Origin: JBBREP01 sp963716525
GTDB taxonomy: Bacteria > Actinomycetota > Acidimicrobiia > IMCC26256 > PALSA-610
NCBI GenBank assembly: GCA_963716525.1
Contig: OY970315.1
Coordinates: forward strand, 3,720,001 to 3,784,000
Reading direction: 5' to 3'
Length of the DNA: 64,000 nucleotides
Part shown: piece after piece, positions 27,275 through 39,617 of the stretch
How positions within the stretch are numbered: the stretch's first letter is position 1
How the letters are laid out: every line of letters begins with the position of its first letter
The notes under the pieces: model-generated
What the model saw: only the letters and a program-made list of their open reading frames with translations
Told to the model about the DNA's origin: nothing
Databases searched by the model: none
Program-made: the position numbers and the translations under genes

Positions 27275-29967
27275 TCAATCGGTCGCGAAGGTCGACATCT
27301 TGGTGGGGCGAACGGTTTGGGCGAGACCGCTGCCCAGGTAGGCGACGAGCGCCCCGATCAGCGGTGCGGCGAGCACGAACACGATCGTGCTCCACCACGG
27401 GAACGCCAGCTGTGCCCGCTCCCCCGCTCGTGAGGTCGCGATGAACACGACCGCGACGGGGATGAATCCGGTCGGGATCGCGATCACCGCGCCCGAGAGC
27501 GCAAGCAACGCTGCCTTCCATGCCGCGACCGAGCGCATCGCCGAGGGCCGGGCGCCCAGCGACACCAGCACGTCGCGCTCGTCGCGGGTCTCCGCGGCCG
27601 ACAGCGCGAGCGACATCGCCAGCACGATCAGCGCGATCACGAGCACGACCAGGATCACGATGCGCTCGAAGTCGGCGGGCGAGAGCCCGTTCCACGCGGG
27701 CCCGTCCACGCGATGGTCGTGAACGTTGCGGCCGCGCCGGTCTGCGCGGACAGCGACCGATCGAGCACGTCGAGCGACGCGCGCTGCGAGTCGTCGAACT
27801 TGGTCGAGTTGACCACCAGCGTGCCGGCGGGCACGACGCGCAAGTGCAGTTGTGCGGCCTTCGCGGCCGTGATGAGCCCGCCCCCCACGGCACCCGCGGC
27901 GCGCACGGAATCTTTCGACAGCGCCGCAGTGATGGTCGGTGCGTTCCCACCGGTGCCCAGGTGCACCGGCACCGTGCTCGCAAGCGCGCCGCCGGCGCTC
28001 GCCTGCGGTCCGTCGAGCACGAGCACGCCGGCGTCGTCGAGCGCCCGACGATCGCGCGCCGAGAGGTGCAGGAGGTCGACGATGGCAGGGTCGGCCACCG
28101 TGAGGTCCTCGACGACGAACTGCCCCGCGTCCTGCGGCCCGGCAACGTTCTTGCCCGGGCCGGGCAACAGCCCGCCACCGTTGGCGCGTACGGCCTTCTC
28201 GTTCGGTCCGAGCGGTACGAGCAGGCCGGGAGCACCGGACAAGCGTCCGTCCGCGGCGACGACCGCACGCATCGCGGTGTACCGGGCGTGCGGAAGGACT
28301 CGGTGCAGGGTCTGCGATACCGTCGGATCGAGCGCGACGAACGTGCCGCCGCTGGCCTGGTCGCTGATCGTCGACGCCGTCAGCGCATTGTCGGGCATGA
28401 AGGCCACGGCCCGGCCCGTGTGCACCTTGTGCGAGTCGAGCGCGGTCGCAATCGCGATCGCCCCCGAGTTCACGGCGGCGAGGGCCATGACGACGGCCGC
28501 ACTGCGAGCCCGGCTGCGCACGATGCTGCGCACCGCGATCCGACCGGCGCCGCGCACCGCGCGGGCCATGTGCGCGAGCGATGCGACGACGACCGAGCTC
28601 ACGCAGCACGCGCCCGCGAGGACGAGCAATCCGCCGAACACTGCGCTGAGCGCGAGCCCGTTGTTGGTACCGCCATTCTCATTGCGCGAGGCCGACGCGA
28701 CGAGGACGAGCACGAAGACGCCGCCGCCGAAGAGCGCGGCACCGATTGGCACGATGCGGGCCGGAAGCGAGCCGAGCGGTCGGCGTCCCGCGAGCGCGCT
28801 CAGCACCGGCACGCGCGCGGCCGAGCGGGCGGGAACGAACGCCGCGACCGTGGACGCGATCACCCCTGTCACGAGGATGGGCAGAAGATCGCGCGCGGCC
28901 CATACGAACGGGCCGGGGTCGTGCCCCAGCCAGTTGTCGAGGTGCCCGCGGAATGCCACCAGCCCGAGCGCGCCTCCAATCACGCCGAGTGCGCTACCGA
29001 GCAGGCCACACCAGAATCCCTGGAGCGACAGGGTGCGCCGCAGCAGCCGCTCGTCGGCACCGTTCGCCGCGAGCTGTCCGAGCGTGACGAGCTGGCGCCG
29101 CGCGCCGACCGCGAACGCGCCGGCGATGACGATGCCCACGATCGCCAGGGCCACCATGCCGCCGACGAGGATCCAGTCGACGCCGCGCACGGTGTCGTGC
29201 GGGATCGTCACGCGGGTCGCGTACCTCGGTGCGTACGACCGGAGCACGGCGTCCGAGGGCGTCCCGGGCAGCTTGACGAGGGTGATCGCCGCGCCGTTGG
29301 CACCAACAATGCTGTCCGCAGTCCCGGCGCGCAGCTCGCCGCCCCGCACCGCGAGGAACCCGCTGTTCCAGTCGGTCGCGCGCACGCCGATGCCGACGAT
29401 GTGTTCGGTCCAGGCGGGCGACGCGATGTGCAGCGTGCTGCCCACGTCCACGTGGAACGCCTTGGCGAGGCCGGGCGAGACGAGCGCCTCCCCCGCAGAG
29501 GAGGGAAAGCGACCATGGCGCAACAGCACGGCGCCGCGGCTGATCGGATCGTCGAGGGCGATGTCGGTGACGTCGGCGAGGCGCGCGGTGCCGTCCGCGA
29601 GCGAGAGGCCGATCGCGTCGGCCTCCCGGCCCGTGATCGAACGCGATCCCTTCGGCAGCGCCGGTGCGCTCGGGGCGTCGGACGGGCCACTCACCAGCGC
29701 GAGATCGGCGTGACCGAACTCGCGTGCCCAGATCTCAGCCCTGCCGTCGGTATTGGTGCGGACGAGCACCGTGATCGCGGTCATACCGAACACAGGAATC
29801 GCGACCAGCAGCATGACGAGAAGCGTGCGGCCTGGGCGGCGCCGCACCTCGCGGCGCGCGAGGCGGCTCGCGAAACGCCACCGCCCCGCGGCGAGGCGTC
29901 GCGTCGTGCCACCAGCGGAGCGCCGGAACACCGGCGGGCCGACGCGGTCGTCGAGCGCCGCGGTCAT
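27275..29967 (-). CDS. FtsX/MacB-type ABC transporter permease, one frameshift near the C-terminus
   Basis: The gene gives about 900 residues if one break is corrected. Starting at ATG 29967, a basic N-terminus precedes a first TM segment (TLLVMLLVAIPVFGMTAITVLV) and a large outer domain. Repeated groups of TM helices follow (WILVGGMVALAIVGIVIAGAF; VLAGACCVSSVVVASLA). Near 27,697-27,704, at GGGCCC, the frame shifts from TFTTIAWTGP to AWNGLSPADFERIVILVVLV, and the last TM set runs to 27275. The family works with a separate ATPase to move lipids, peptides or drugs, or to pass signals. It overlaps the ATPase gene by ATGA. Confidence 0.75.
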
Positions 29968-30689
29968 CGCGCCACAGCGCTTCCGGTGACTGCGGGCGCC
30001 GATTCCGCGGCGGTCTCGTCGACGATGCGGCCGTCGCGCAGGAACAGCACGCGGTCGGCCCAGGACGCGAACCGCGGTTCGTGGGTGACGAGCACGATCG
30101 CGGTGCCCTGCTCACGGGGAAGCGCGGCGAGCAGCTCGATGACCTCGTCACTGCTCGCCGTATCGAGCGAGCCCGTCGGCTCGTCGGCAAGGAGGAGCCG
30201 CCGGCTCCCCACGATGGCGCGGGCAATCGCGATGCGCTGCTGCTGGCCGCCGGAGAAATCGTCCGGGTAGCGGTCGACGCGCTCCGTGAGTCCCACCGTC
30301 GTGAGCGCGTCGAGAGCCCGGCCGCGCACCTCCCGTGGCGCAACACCGGCGAGCTCGAGCGGGAGCATCACGTTCTCGATGGCAGTCAACGACGGGATGA
30401 GGTTGAGGCGCTGGAACACGTAGCCGACGTCGTTGCGGCGCAGCTCGCTGCGGTCGGCCGCGCTCAGGCCCGCGAGCTCGAGGCCGCCGACCCGCACCGA
30501 GCCGGCGCTGGGTGACTCGAGCGCGCCGGCGAGGTGCAGCATGGTGCTCTTGCCGCAGCCACTCGGCCCCATCACCGCGACGAACTCGCCCTCGGACACC
30601 GAGAACGTGACGCCGCGTAGCGCGCGCACCTCCGTGAGACCCGAGCCGAAGCTCTTCACCACGTCGTCGAACTCCAGAATCGCGCTCAT
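29964..30689 (-). CDS. ABC transporter ATPase (LolD/MacB type)
   Basis: This 241-residue ATPase starts at ATG 30689. It has Walker A GPSGCGKST, the Q-loop VFQRLNLIPSL, the signature FSGGQQQRIAIARAI, Walker B RLLLADEPTGSLD and the switch His in VLVTHEPRF. It is coupled by ATGA overlaps both to the PadR gene upstream and to its permease downstream, so the three form one operon. The substrate cannot be read from the sequence. Confidence 0.9.
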   Translation of the reverse strand: MSAILEFDDVVKSFGSGLTEVRALRGVTFSVSEGEFVAVMGPSGCGKSTMLHLAGALESPSAGSVRVGGLELAGLSAADRSELRRNDVGYVFQRLNLIPSLTAIENVMLPLELAGVAPREVRGRALDALTTVGLTERVDRYPDDFSGGQQQRIAIARAIVGSRRLLLADEPTGSLDTASSDEVIELLAALPREQGTAIVLVTHEPRFASWADRVLFLRDGRIVDETAAESAPAVTGSAVAR

Positions 30690-31217
30690 GGCGTGCTTCC
30701 TTTCCGTTGCGCGGTCACCCGCGCTTCGCACATGTCGAGCCAGCGCAGGTCGGCCTCGGCGCGCACCACGCAGCGCGTCGCGCACCACTGCGGTCGCAAC
30801 GTCGGCCGAGGGCGCGTCCCGCTGCTCGCGGCGCCGCCGCTGGAGCAGCGACAGCAGCGCGGTGCGGTGGGCGGTGATCACCGCGAGCGCGTGCGCCTCG
30901 CCCTGCCCGATAGCGAACAGCACCTTGAGCATCAGCTCGTCGCGTGGCGGCGGGTCGTCGGCGGGGACGAGCGACCACCACGCCGCGAGCTCTTCGCGGC
31001 CGGCGGGGGTGAGCTCGTAGTGCCGCTGCGCACCACCGTCGCGAGGCGCGCGCTGGGCCACGAGGCCGTCGCGCTCGAGCCGGTCGAGCGTGGTGTACAC
31101 CTGGCCGACGTTCAGCGGCCACACGCCGCCGGTCGCCTCCTCGAAGCCCGTCTTGAGCTGGTTCCCGTTGCTCGGCCGCTCCCCCAGCAGGGCCAGGAGA
31201 CCTTCGCGTACGGACAC
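30686..31217 (-). CDS. PadR-family regulator of the ABC transporter operon, one frameshift
   Basis: The regulator starts at GTG 31217 (MSVREGLLALLGERPSNGN). The winged helix contains GVWPLNVGQVYTTLDRLERDGLV and RHYELTPAGREEL. Near 30,770 the frame changes: VVRDAL continues as AEADLRWLDMCEARVTAQRKG and stops at 30686, overlapping the ATPase start by ATGA. Without the shift the frame would run straight into the ATPase and look like a fusion. PadR proteins repress transporter genes and respond to toxic ligands. Its promoter lies in a large palindrome at 31213-31252. Confidence 0.8.
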
Positions 31218-31248
31218 CTTACCGAGTATAGCTATACTCAGTAAGGTG

Positions 31249-31252
<4 letters not shown>
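31213..31252 (-). promoter_or_regulatory. PadR-operon promoter embedded in a near-perfect 38-bp palindrome; leaderless start
   Basis: Positions 31213-31250 form an inverted repeat with a single mismatched pair (31223/31240); the perfect core is GAGTATAGCTATACTC (31224-31239). On the minus strand TTGACA (31252-31247), 16 bp and TATACT (31230-31225) make a consensus-like promoter. The GTG start at 31217 is seven bases after the -10, so the mRNA is probably leaderless. The palindrome covers the -10 and spacer, as expected for autorepression. It also spans the gap after aceE. Confidence 0.75.
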
Positions 31253-34002
<2,750 letters not shown>

Positions 34003-34068
34003 ATCTGATCATCGGCACGCGACGAGGAGGGGCCAAGGGCGTCGGCGCCAAGGGCGCACGCGGTTGGG

Positions 34069-34974
34069 TCAGATCTCGAACGGGTCCTTGCCCATCTGCT
34101 CGCGCACCGTGACCACCGGCGGGTTGGTGAGCGTGCGGCGTTGCCAGTTGGCCCCGTCGACCACGAGCGTGTGGCCGGAGATGAAACGGGCATACGGCGA
34201 GGCGAGGAACGTGGCCGCCCACCCCAACTCCTGGCGCGCCCCCACCCGGAGCGCGGGCTGGCACGCGTCCTTGTCGTTCGTGCGCTGCAGGTTGCCCTGG
34301 ATGTCGGCCGTCATGTCCTCGTGGGGGAACAGACCGGGCACCAGGCCGTTGACCTGGATCCCGTATGGGCCCCATTCGACGGCGAGTGTCTCGGTGAGGT
34401 TCTTCACCCCCGCCTTCGCCGCGGCGGAGTGCGCGAAGCCGGGCCCGCCGGTCCACGCGTACGACGCGCCGACATTGATGATCGAACCGGGCGTGCGTGC
34501 CGCGAGGTGGCGGCGCCCGAACTCGCGCGCGCAGAGGTACGTGCCGGTCAACGTGATGTCCACGACGGTGCGCCACGCGTTCGGCGACATGTCCTCGGCC
34601 GGCACCGGGAAGTTCGCCGCCGCGTTGTTCACGAGCACCGCCGGCAGCCCGAAGCGCGCCTCGGCCGTGTCGAACGCCGCGGCGATGCTTTCGGCGTCGC
34701 GGATGTCGCACACGGCTGTGTCCACCTTGCCCGGCGCGATCGCTTCGATCGCGGCGCGGCCCGCATCGAGGTGCTCGGGCTTGCGGCTCGCGATCACGAT
34801 CGCCGCGCCGAGGCGGGCGAACTCGCTCGCGATCGCCTTGCCGAGCCCCGTGCCCGCTCCGGTGACGAACGCGCAGGCACCGTCGAACGTGCCCGGCACC
34901 AGCGCGGTGGCGCCCAACGCCGGCGGGTGCGGGAGCCCGATGCGCCCTTCGGGATGCGTGCCGCCCCCGGTCAC
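34069..34974 (-). CDS. SDR oxidoreductase (2,4-dienoyl-CoA reductase-like)
   Basis: This 301-residue enzyme starts at GTG 34974, fixed by a GTGA overlap with the gene upstream. It has the NAD(P) motif TGAGTGLG, VNNAAANFP, and the catalytic tyrosine replaced or displaced: the usual YxxxK position reads HSAAAKAG. This is a feature of dienoyl-CoA reductase-like SDRs. SYAWTGGPGF precedes it. The C-terminus ends GHTLVVDGANWQRR. It probably reduces an acyl-CoA intermediate; the substrate is inferred from similarity only. Confidence 0.8.
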   Translation of the reverse strand: MTGGGTHPEGRIGLPHPPALGATALVPGTFDGACAFVTGAGTGLGKAIASEFARLGAAIVIASRKPEHLDAGRAAIEAIAPGKVDTAVCDIRDAESIAAAFDTAEARFGLPAVLVNNAAANFPVPAEDMSPNAWRTVVDITLTGTYLCAREFGRRHLAARTPGSIINVGASYAWTGGPGFAHSAAAKAGVKNLTETLAVEWGPYGIQVNGLVPGLFPHEDMTADIQGNLQRTNDKDACQPALRVGARQELGWAATFLASPYARFISGHTLVVDGANWQRRTLTNPPVVTVREQMGKDPFEI

Positions 34975-35908
34975 AGCGACCACTGCTCGCTCACGAGCGA
35001 CTCCGACAGGTCCCACAAGCCGGCCGCGACCGCTCCGTCGCGCGCCCACTCGGCCGGCTCGGCCGGCGCGCAATCGGAAAGGTACGCGCCCCGCGCGCGT
35101 CGAGGCTTTCGTCGACCGCGGTGTACACAGTCGTGGCCGCGCCCTGCGGGATCGACTTGAACCCGGGCATGCCGCCCGCCGACGCGGCCTGCGCTCGTTC
35201 CATCAGCGCCATCATGTCCTCGTGCGTCATGTGCCGGCCGAGATCCGTCGCGATGCGGCCCGGGTGCAGCGAGTATGCATGCACGCCGAGGCCCGCTGCT
35301 CGCCGATCAAGCTCGCGGCCGAACAGGATGTTCGCCGTCTTCGACTGCCCGTAGCCCACGAACTTGTCGTAGTCGCGCGCGAGGAAGTTCGGGTCACCGA
35401 GATCGACGCCGGCGCGCCGGTGACCTTCGGAGCTCACGTTCACCACTCGCGGCCGCGCACCGCGTTCGGCGCTCTCCCTGAGCCGCGGGAAGACCAGCGC
35501 CGTCAGCAGGAAGTGTGCGAGGTGATTCGTACCGAACTGCAGCTCGAACCCGTCCACGGTGCGCGTCAGCGGCGGGAACATCACGCCCGCGTTGTTGATC
35601 AGCACGTCGAGCCGCTCATGACCGGCGAGGAACTCGCCGGCGAACGCACGCACGGAGGCAAGATCGGCCAGGTCGACGATCGCCACCTCGACCCGTGCGC
35701 CGGGATGATCGGCGAGCAGGCGATCGAGCGCGGCGTCGAGCTTCGCACGGTCGCGGGCCACGAGCGTGACCCGCGCGCCATGGGAAGCCAGCGCGCGGGC
35801 CGTCTCGTAGCCGATGCCGCCCGACGCGCCGGTCACGAGGAACTCCCTGCCGGTCAGGTCGTGCCCGGCGAGCACCTCGCCGGCTGTCGTCGTCGCGTCG
35901 AACGCCAC
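34971..35908 (-). CDS. SDR oxidoreductase (retinol dehydrogenase-like), one frameshift
   Basis: This protein of about 310 residues starts at GTG 35908. It has TGASGGIGYETARAL, LINNAGVMFPPL, FGTNHLAHFLLT and the catalytic YGQSKTANILF. Around 35,086-35,100, at GCGCGCGGGGCGCG, the frame changes. The natural end then reads YLSDCAPAEPAEWARDGA and LWDLSESLVSEQWSL, with the stop at 34971, coupled to the next SDR. Without correction it ends in an Arg-rich tail at 34991. It is probably an NADP-dependent alcohol/aldehyde oxidoreductase. Confidence 0.75.
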
Positions 35909-35942
35909 GCCGCTCTATTTAGCGCATCGGCGCATGCACCCG

Positions 35943-36566
35943 TCAGGTCGACGGTGTCGCCACCGCCTTGAAAGTGTTGCCGGGACCGGGGATCAGCTGG
36001 TTGAGCAGTGGCGTCGCGGCGGAGCACGTCTTGAACTTCGGGATCGTGTAGGTGCCTGTGAACGTGGACGGTCCCGTGAAGTTTGCGGGGCCCGACATCG
36101 TCACGCTCACGGCCTTGGATGTCGTGCACTTGTTGCCGACGAGGTTGACCGGGACCAGGCCGAAGATGGGGAGCGGCCCGAGATACGCGCTCTTGATCAG
36201 GATGTTGAACACCGAAGTGGCCCGCACGTGGAGGGTCGTGAAGTCGACGTGCCCCTTGACCGGCTTGGCTTCCTTCATCTGGAACGTCGCGGTGAGCGGC
36301 ACGTAGCCGGCCTGGTAGGTGGTGACGGTCGCCGGCGGCAGCGTGAGGTGCCCGGTGAGGTTGCCGGTGACCAGATCGACCGTCGCCAGCATGCGGCCGT
36401 TCTTGATGGTGACGTTCTGGTTCAGCTTCTTGATGTGTGTCGTTGCCAGAAGCTTGTAGTTGACGGTGATGCCGGTCGCTGACGACCGTGCGGCCGACGC
36501 CGGAACCGCGAGTGCGGCCATCGCGAGGAGCGCGGTGCATGCTGCGAAGACGGTCTTCCAGCGCAT
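35943..36566 (-). CDS. Exported protein of unknown function
   Basis: This 207-residue protein starts at ATG 36566 behind AGGAGGG (36580-36574), which decides the start. A signal peptide, WKTVFAACTALLAMAALAVPASAA, is followed by a beta-rich mature part (GRMLATVDLVTGNLTGHLTL, VTMSGPANFTGPSTFTGTY). Two cysteines (CTTS, CSAA) may form a disulfide. No domain is recognised. Similar secreted beta proteins are frequent in soil actinobacteria. Confidence 0.65.
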   Translation of the reverse strand: MRWKTVFAACTALLAMAALAVPASAARSSATGITVNYKLLATTHIKKLNQNVTIKNGRMLATVDLVTGNLTGHLTLPPATVTTYQAGYVPLTATFQMKEAKPVKGHVDFTTLHVRATSVFNILIKSAYLGPLPIFGLVPVNLVGNKCTTSKAVSVTMSGPANFTGPSTFTGTYTIPKFKTCSAATPLLNQLIPGPGNTFKAVATPST

Positions 36567-36713
36567 GGTCGATCCCTCCTGAGTGGGTGGCGCGCCGCGC
36601 ACGGCTGCACGATCGCGCCGATGTGCCCCGTTGGTTCCCGATCTCACTCGACGGTACGCAGTCAGCGACATCAACGTTCGCCCAACTGCTGCGCCAGTCG
36701 CGTAGGCGACCGG

Positions 36714-38684
36714 CTAACCCGTGTTGACGGTGACCGCGTCGACGATGGCGTCGAACAGGTGGGTGACACCCACGGGCTTGGTCAGGTAGCCCGAGACGCC
36801 GGCGCGCAGCAGGCGGCGTGACGTGCCCGGGTTGGCGTCGGCGGTCACGACGATCACCGGGATGGCGCGCGACGCGTCGTCGGCCCGCAGGCGCTCGAGC
36901 ACCTGCTCGCCGGGGAGGTCGGGGAGATGCAGGTCGAGCAGGATCACGTCGGGCTGTTCGGCCACCGCAGCAGCGACGCCGTCCTCGCCGTTCATCGCGC
37001 TGCACGACTCGCGCACGCCGAACATTCGCAACATCGCGTCCACGAGCCGGACGTTCGCGTCGTTGTCCTCGATATAGAGCACCTTGACGTCGCGCAGCTC
37101 GTCGCCGAACTTGGCGCGCACCGTGTCGGTCTCCTGGACGTCCACGACCTCCTCCGGTGCGACGGCGCTGCGCAATGCCACCGTGAACGTGCTCCCTGCG
37201 CCGGGCGTCGACGAGACGGAGATCTTGCCGCCCATGCCCTCGGTGAGCATCTTCGACAGCGCGAGCCCGACGCCCGCGCCTTCGACGGCTCGGGCGTCGG
37301 CGCCGAGCCGCTCGAACGGCACGAACAGGTTCGCGAGCTGCGACGGCTCGATACCGGTGCCGGTGTCGGTGATCGCCACAGACGTCACCGCATGGTTGGT
37401 GGCGGCGCTCACGGAGACGCGGCCGCCCGGAACGTTGTACTTGATCGCGTTCGACAAGATGTTGAGCAGCACCTGGTTCAGCCGCTGGCGGTCGCAGCTC
37501 GCCCACACCTCCCCACCGTCCGGCGGCTCGACGGTCAACGTCACTTGCGCGCTCTGCGCGCTCGGCTCCACGAGGCGAAGCGCGTCGTGGATCGCCTCGT
37601 CGACGTTCACCGGTTCGATCGAGAACGTCACGTGGCCCGAACGCACACGCTCGAACTCGAGCAGATCGTTCAGCAGGTCGAGCAGGTGATGACCGGCCCG
37701 CTGGATCTGTTCGAGCGCCTCCACTTGATCCGCGCGGGGCCCACCGATCTCGAGCAGTTGCGTGAAGCCGAGGATCGAGTTCAAGGGTGTTCGCAGCTCG
37801 TGGCTCATGCGCGAGAGGAACGCGCTCTTGGCCCGGTCGACCTGCATCATCTCCTGCGCGCGGAGCCGATCGGTGATGTCGCGGGCGATCGCCACGACTG
37901 CCGGTCCTTCGGGAGTGTCGATCGGGCTGAGGCTCACCTCGATCGGAAACTCGGCGCCGTTACGGCGCCGGCCCGACAGCCCCATGCCCGCGCCCATCGC
38001 GCGTTTCGTGGGCGCGGCCATGTAGTCGTCGCGCACGATGCGATGCACACCACGTGCACCCTGCGGCACGAGCATCTCGATGCCCTGACCGACCAGCTCG
38101 CTCGCGGTGTAACCGAACACGTCGGCCGTCCGCTGGTTGCAAACCCGGATGATGCCGGCCGAATCGACCACGAACACAGGGTCCGGCGCCTGCTCGACGA
38201 GCTGGCGGAACCGTCCCTCCGACGACGCGAGCGCCAGCTCGGCGCGCCGCTCCCGCGTGACGTCCATGAGGCTGACGACCGTCCACGGCGAGGCGCCGGG
38301 GCGCGGCAGCGGCATCGCGATCATCACGATCACGCGCCGCTCGCCGTCGGGACGGTGGGTCACGAGCAGCTGACCCGACGGCTCGCCCCGCTCGAGTGTG
38401 GTGACGATGGGCCACTCGTCGACCTGTAGCCGTCGCTCCTGCTCGGTCTCGAGGACCCATGGGGTGTCGCGGACGTTCTGGCCGATGAGCGAGCCGCGCG
38501 CGAAGCCGAGCACACGCTCCGCGCTGGGGTTCATCGCAACGATGCGCCCCCGGTGGTCGGCGACGAGCACGCCTTCGGCGAGCGCGTCGAAGATGCCCCG
38601 CGCGAACTCATCCGACGAGTCGAACCCGCGGGCGCCGGGCGCGGCAGGCCTCCCGTCGCCGGCCGGCTCGCGCGGCTCGCTCAC
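36714..38684 (-). CDS. Hybrid histidine kinase with two PAS domains and a receiver
   Basis: This 656-residue protein starts at GTG 38684, overlapping the response regulator stop (GTGA). PAS domains lie at about 25-140 (ALAEGVLVADHRGRIVAMNP) and 155-275 (EQAPDPVFVVDSAGIIRVCN). The phospho-acceptor is the His in FLSRMSHELRTPLNSILGF, and the ATP lid region has LLNILSNAIKYN and GAGVGLALSKML. A C-terminal receiver has LYIEDNDANV, the acceptor Asp in ILLDLHLPDLPG and YLTKPV. No TM segment is seen, so it senses a cytoplasmic signal. It probably works with the adjacent regulator. Confidence 0.85.
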   Translation of the reverse strand: MSEPREPAGDGRPAAPGARGFDSSDEFARGIFDALAEGVLVADHRGRIVAMNPSAERVLGFARGSLIGQNVRDTPWVLETEQERRLQVDEWPIVTTLERGEPSGQLLVTHRPDGERRVIVMIAMPLPRPGASPWTVVSLMDVTRERRAELALASSEGRFRQLVEQAPDPVFVVDSAGIIRVCNQRTADVFGYTASELVGQGIEMLVPQGARGVHRIVRDDYMAAPTKRAMGAGMGLSGRRRNGAEFPIEVSLSPIDTPEGPAVVAIARDITDRLRAQEMMQVDRAKSAFLSRMSHELRTPLNSILGFTQLLEIGGPRADQVEALEQIQRAGHHLLDLLNDLLEFERVRSGHVTFSIEPVNVDEAIHDALRLVEPSAQSAQVTLTVEPPDGGEVWASCDRQRLNQVLLNILSNAIKYNVPGGRVSVSAATNHAVTSVAITDTGTGIEPSQLANLFVPFERLGADARAVEGAGVGLALSKMLTEGMGGKISVSSTPGAGSTFTVALRSAVAPEEVVDVQETDTVRAKFGDELRDVKVLYIEDNDANVRLVDAMLRMFGVRESCSAMNGEDGVAAAVAEQPDVILLDLHLPDLPGEQVLERLRADDASRAIPVIVVTADANPGTSRRLLRAGVSGYLTKPVGVTHLFDAIVDAVTVNTG

Positions 38685-39373
38685 GACTCGGCGATCCGGT
38701 ACCCGAATCCGCGCACCGTGACGATCACGTCGGCCGTGGCGCCTGCAGCCGCGAGCTTCGTGCGCACCCGGCGGATGTGCTCGGTGACCGTTGCCGGGTC
38801 CTGCCAGTCGGACGTCGAACCCCACACATGGTGCAGCAGCGCCTCACGGCTGAACGTCTCGGGTGCCTGCATCGCCAGGAAGCGCAGCAGCCCGAACTCC
38901 TTCGGCGTGAGCTCGACCGGCAAACCGTCGACGGACGCGAGGTTCGCGGCCAGATCGAGTCGCACGTCGCCAACCTGGAGGTACTGCACCGCCGGCTCGG
39001 GCTGGCTCCGGCGCAGCAGGGCCCGCACCCGGGCCGAGAGCTCGTTCACCGAATACGGCTTGACCATGTAGTCGTCAGCGCCGGCATCGAGGCCGAGGAC
39101 GCGCTCGCTTTCACCCGAACGGGCCGTGAGCAGCAGCACCGGCACCGAGCTGGCCCGCCGGATCTCGCTCAGCACCGACAGACCGTCGAGGCCCGGCAGG
39201 CCGAGGTCGAGCACGACCACGTCGGGGGCGTGGGTGACGAGCGCGCCGAGCGCGGTGGGCCCGTCGCTTGCCTCGACGACCGTGTAGCCCGTCTCCTCGA
39301 GGACGCGCCGCACGAGCAGGCGGTTGCCGTCGTCGTCCTCCACGACGAGGACGGTCGCCGTGCCGTTGTCCAT
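38681..39373 (-). CDS. OmpR/PhoB-type response regulator
   Basis: This 230-residue regulator starts at ATG 39373. The receiver has the acidic pair VVEDDDGN, the acceptor Asp in VVVLDLGLPGLDG, LLLTARS and YMVKPYS. The winged-helix DNA-binding domain has LTPKEFGLLRFLAMQ and VTEHIRRVRTKLAAAG, ending GFGYRIAES. It is first in a two-gene operon with the hybrid kinase. Target genes are unknown. Confidence 0.9.
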   Translation of the reverse strand: MDNGTATVLVVEDDDGNRLLVRRVLEETGYTVVEASDGPTALGALVTHAPDVVVLDLGLPGLDGLSVLSEIRRASSVPVLLLTARSGESERVLGLDAGADDYMVKPYSVNELSARVRALLRRSQPEPAVQYLQVGDVRLDLAANLASVDGLPVELTPKEFGLLRFLAMQAPETFSREALLHHVWGSTSDWQDPATVTEHIRRVRTKLAAAGATADVIVTVRGFGYRIAES

Positions 39374-39617
39374 AGGCCCCGTCCCACATTGACCGGCGAG
39401 CTGACTCTCAGGTTGTTCGAGCGTCGGCGATTCTCTCACGTGCACCCCCGCGGTGTCGATGGCGCAACCAGGATCGGCACCGCGGCCGCCCCTGTCCACC
39501 TCGAGCCGCCGGCCCGGCGCAGAGTTGTGCGGACGTTGTGCCCGGCGCGCCCGCGTACACCACACGCCCGCCGGGCCCCTCGGGCACACGGCCGGCCGGT
39601 GATGGCAGGATCACGCC

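Noticed and set aside
27520..30270. 916-codon plus-strand frame opposite the permease and ATPase genes
   Set aside because: The opposite strand encodes a coherent ABC transporter with all ATPase motifs; this frame is Arg-rich low-complexity sequence.
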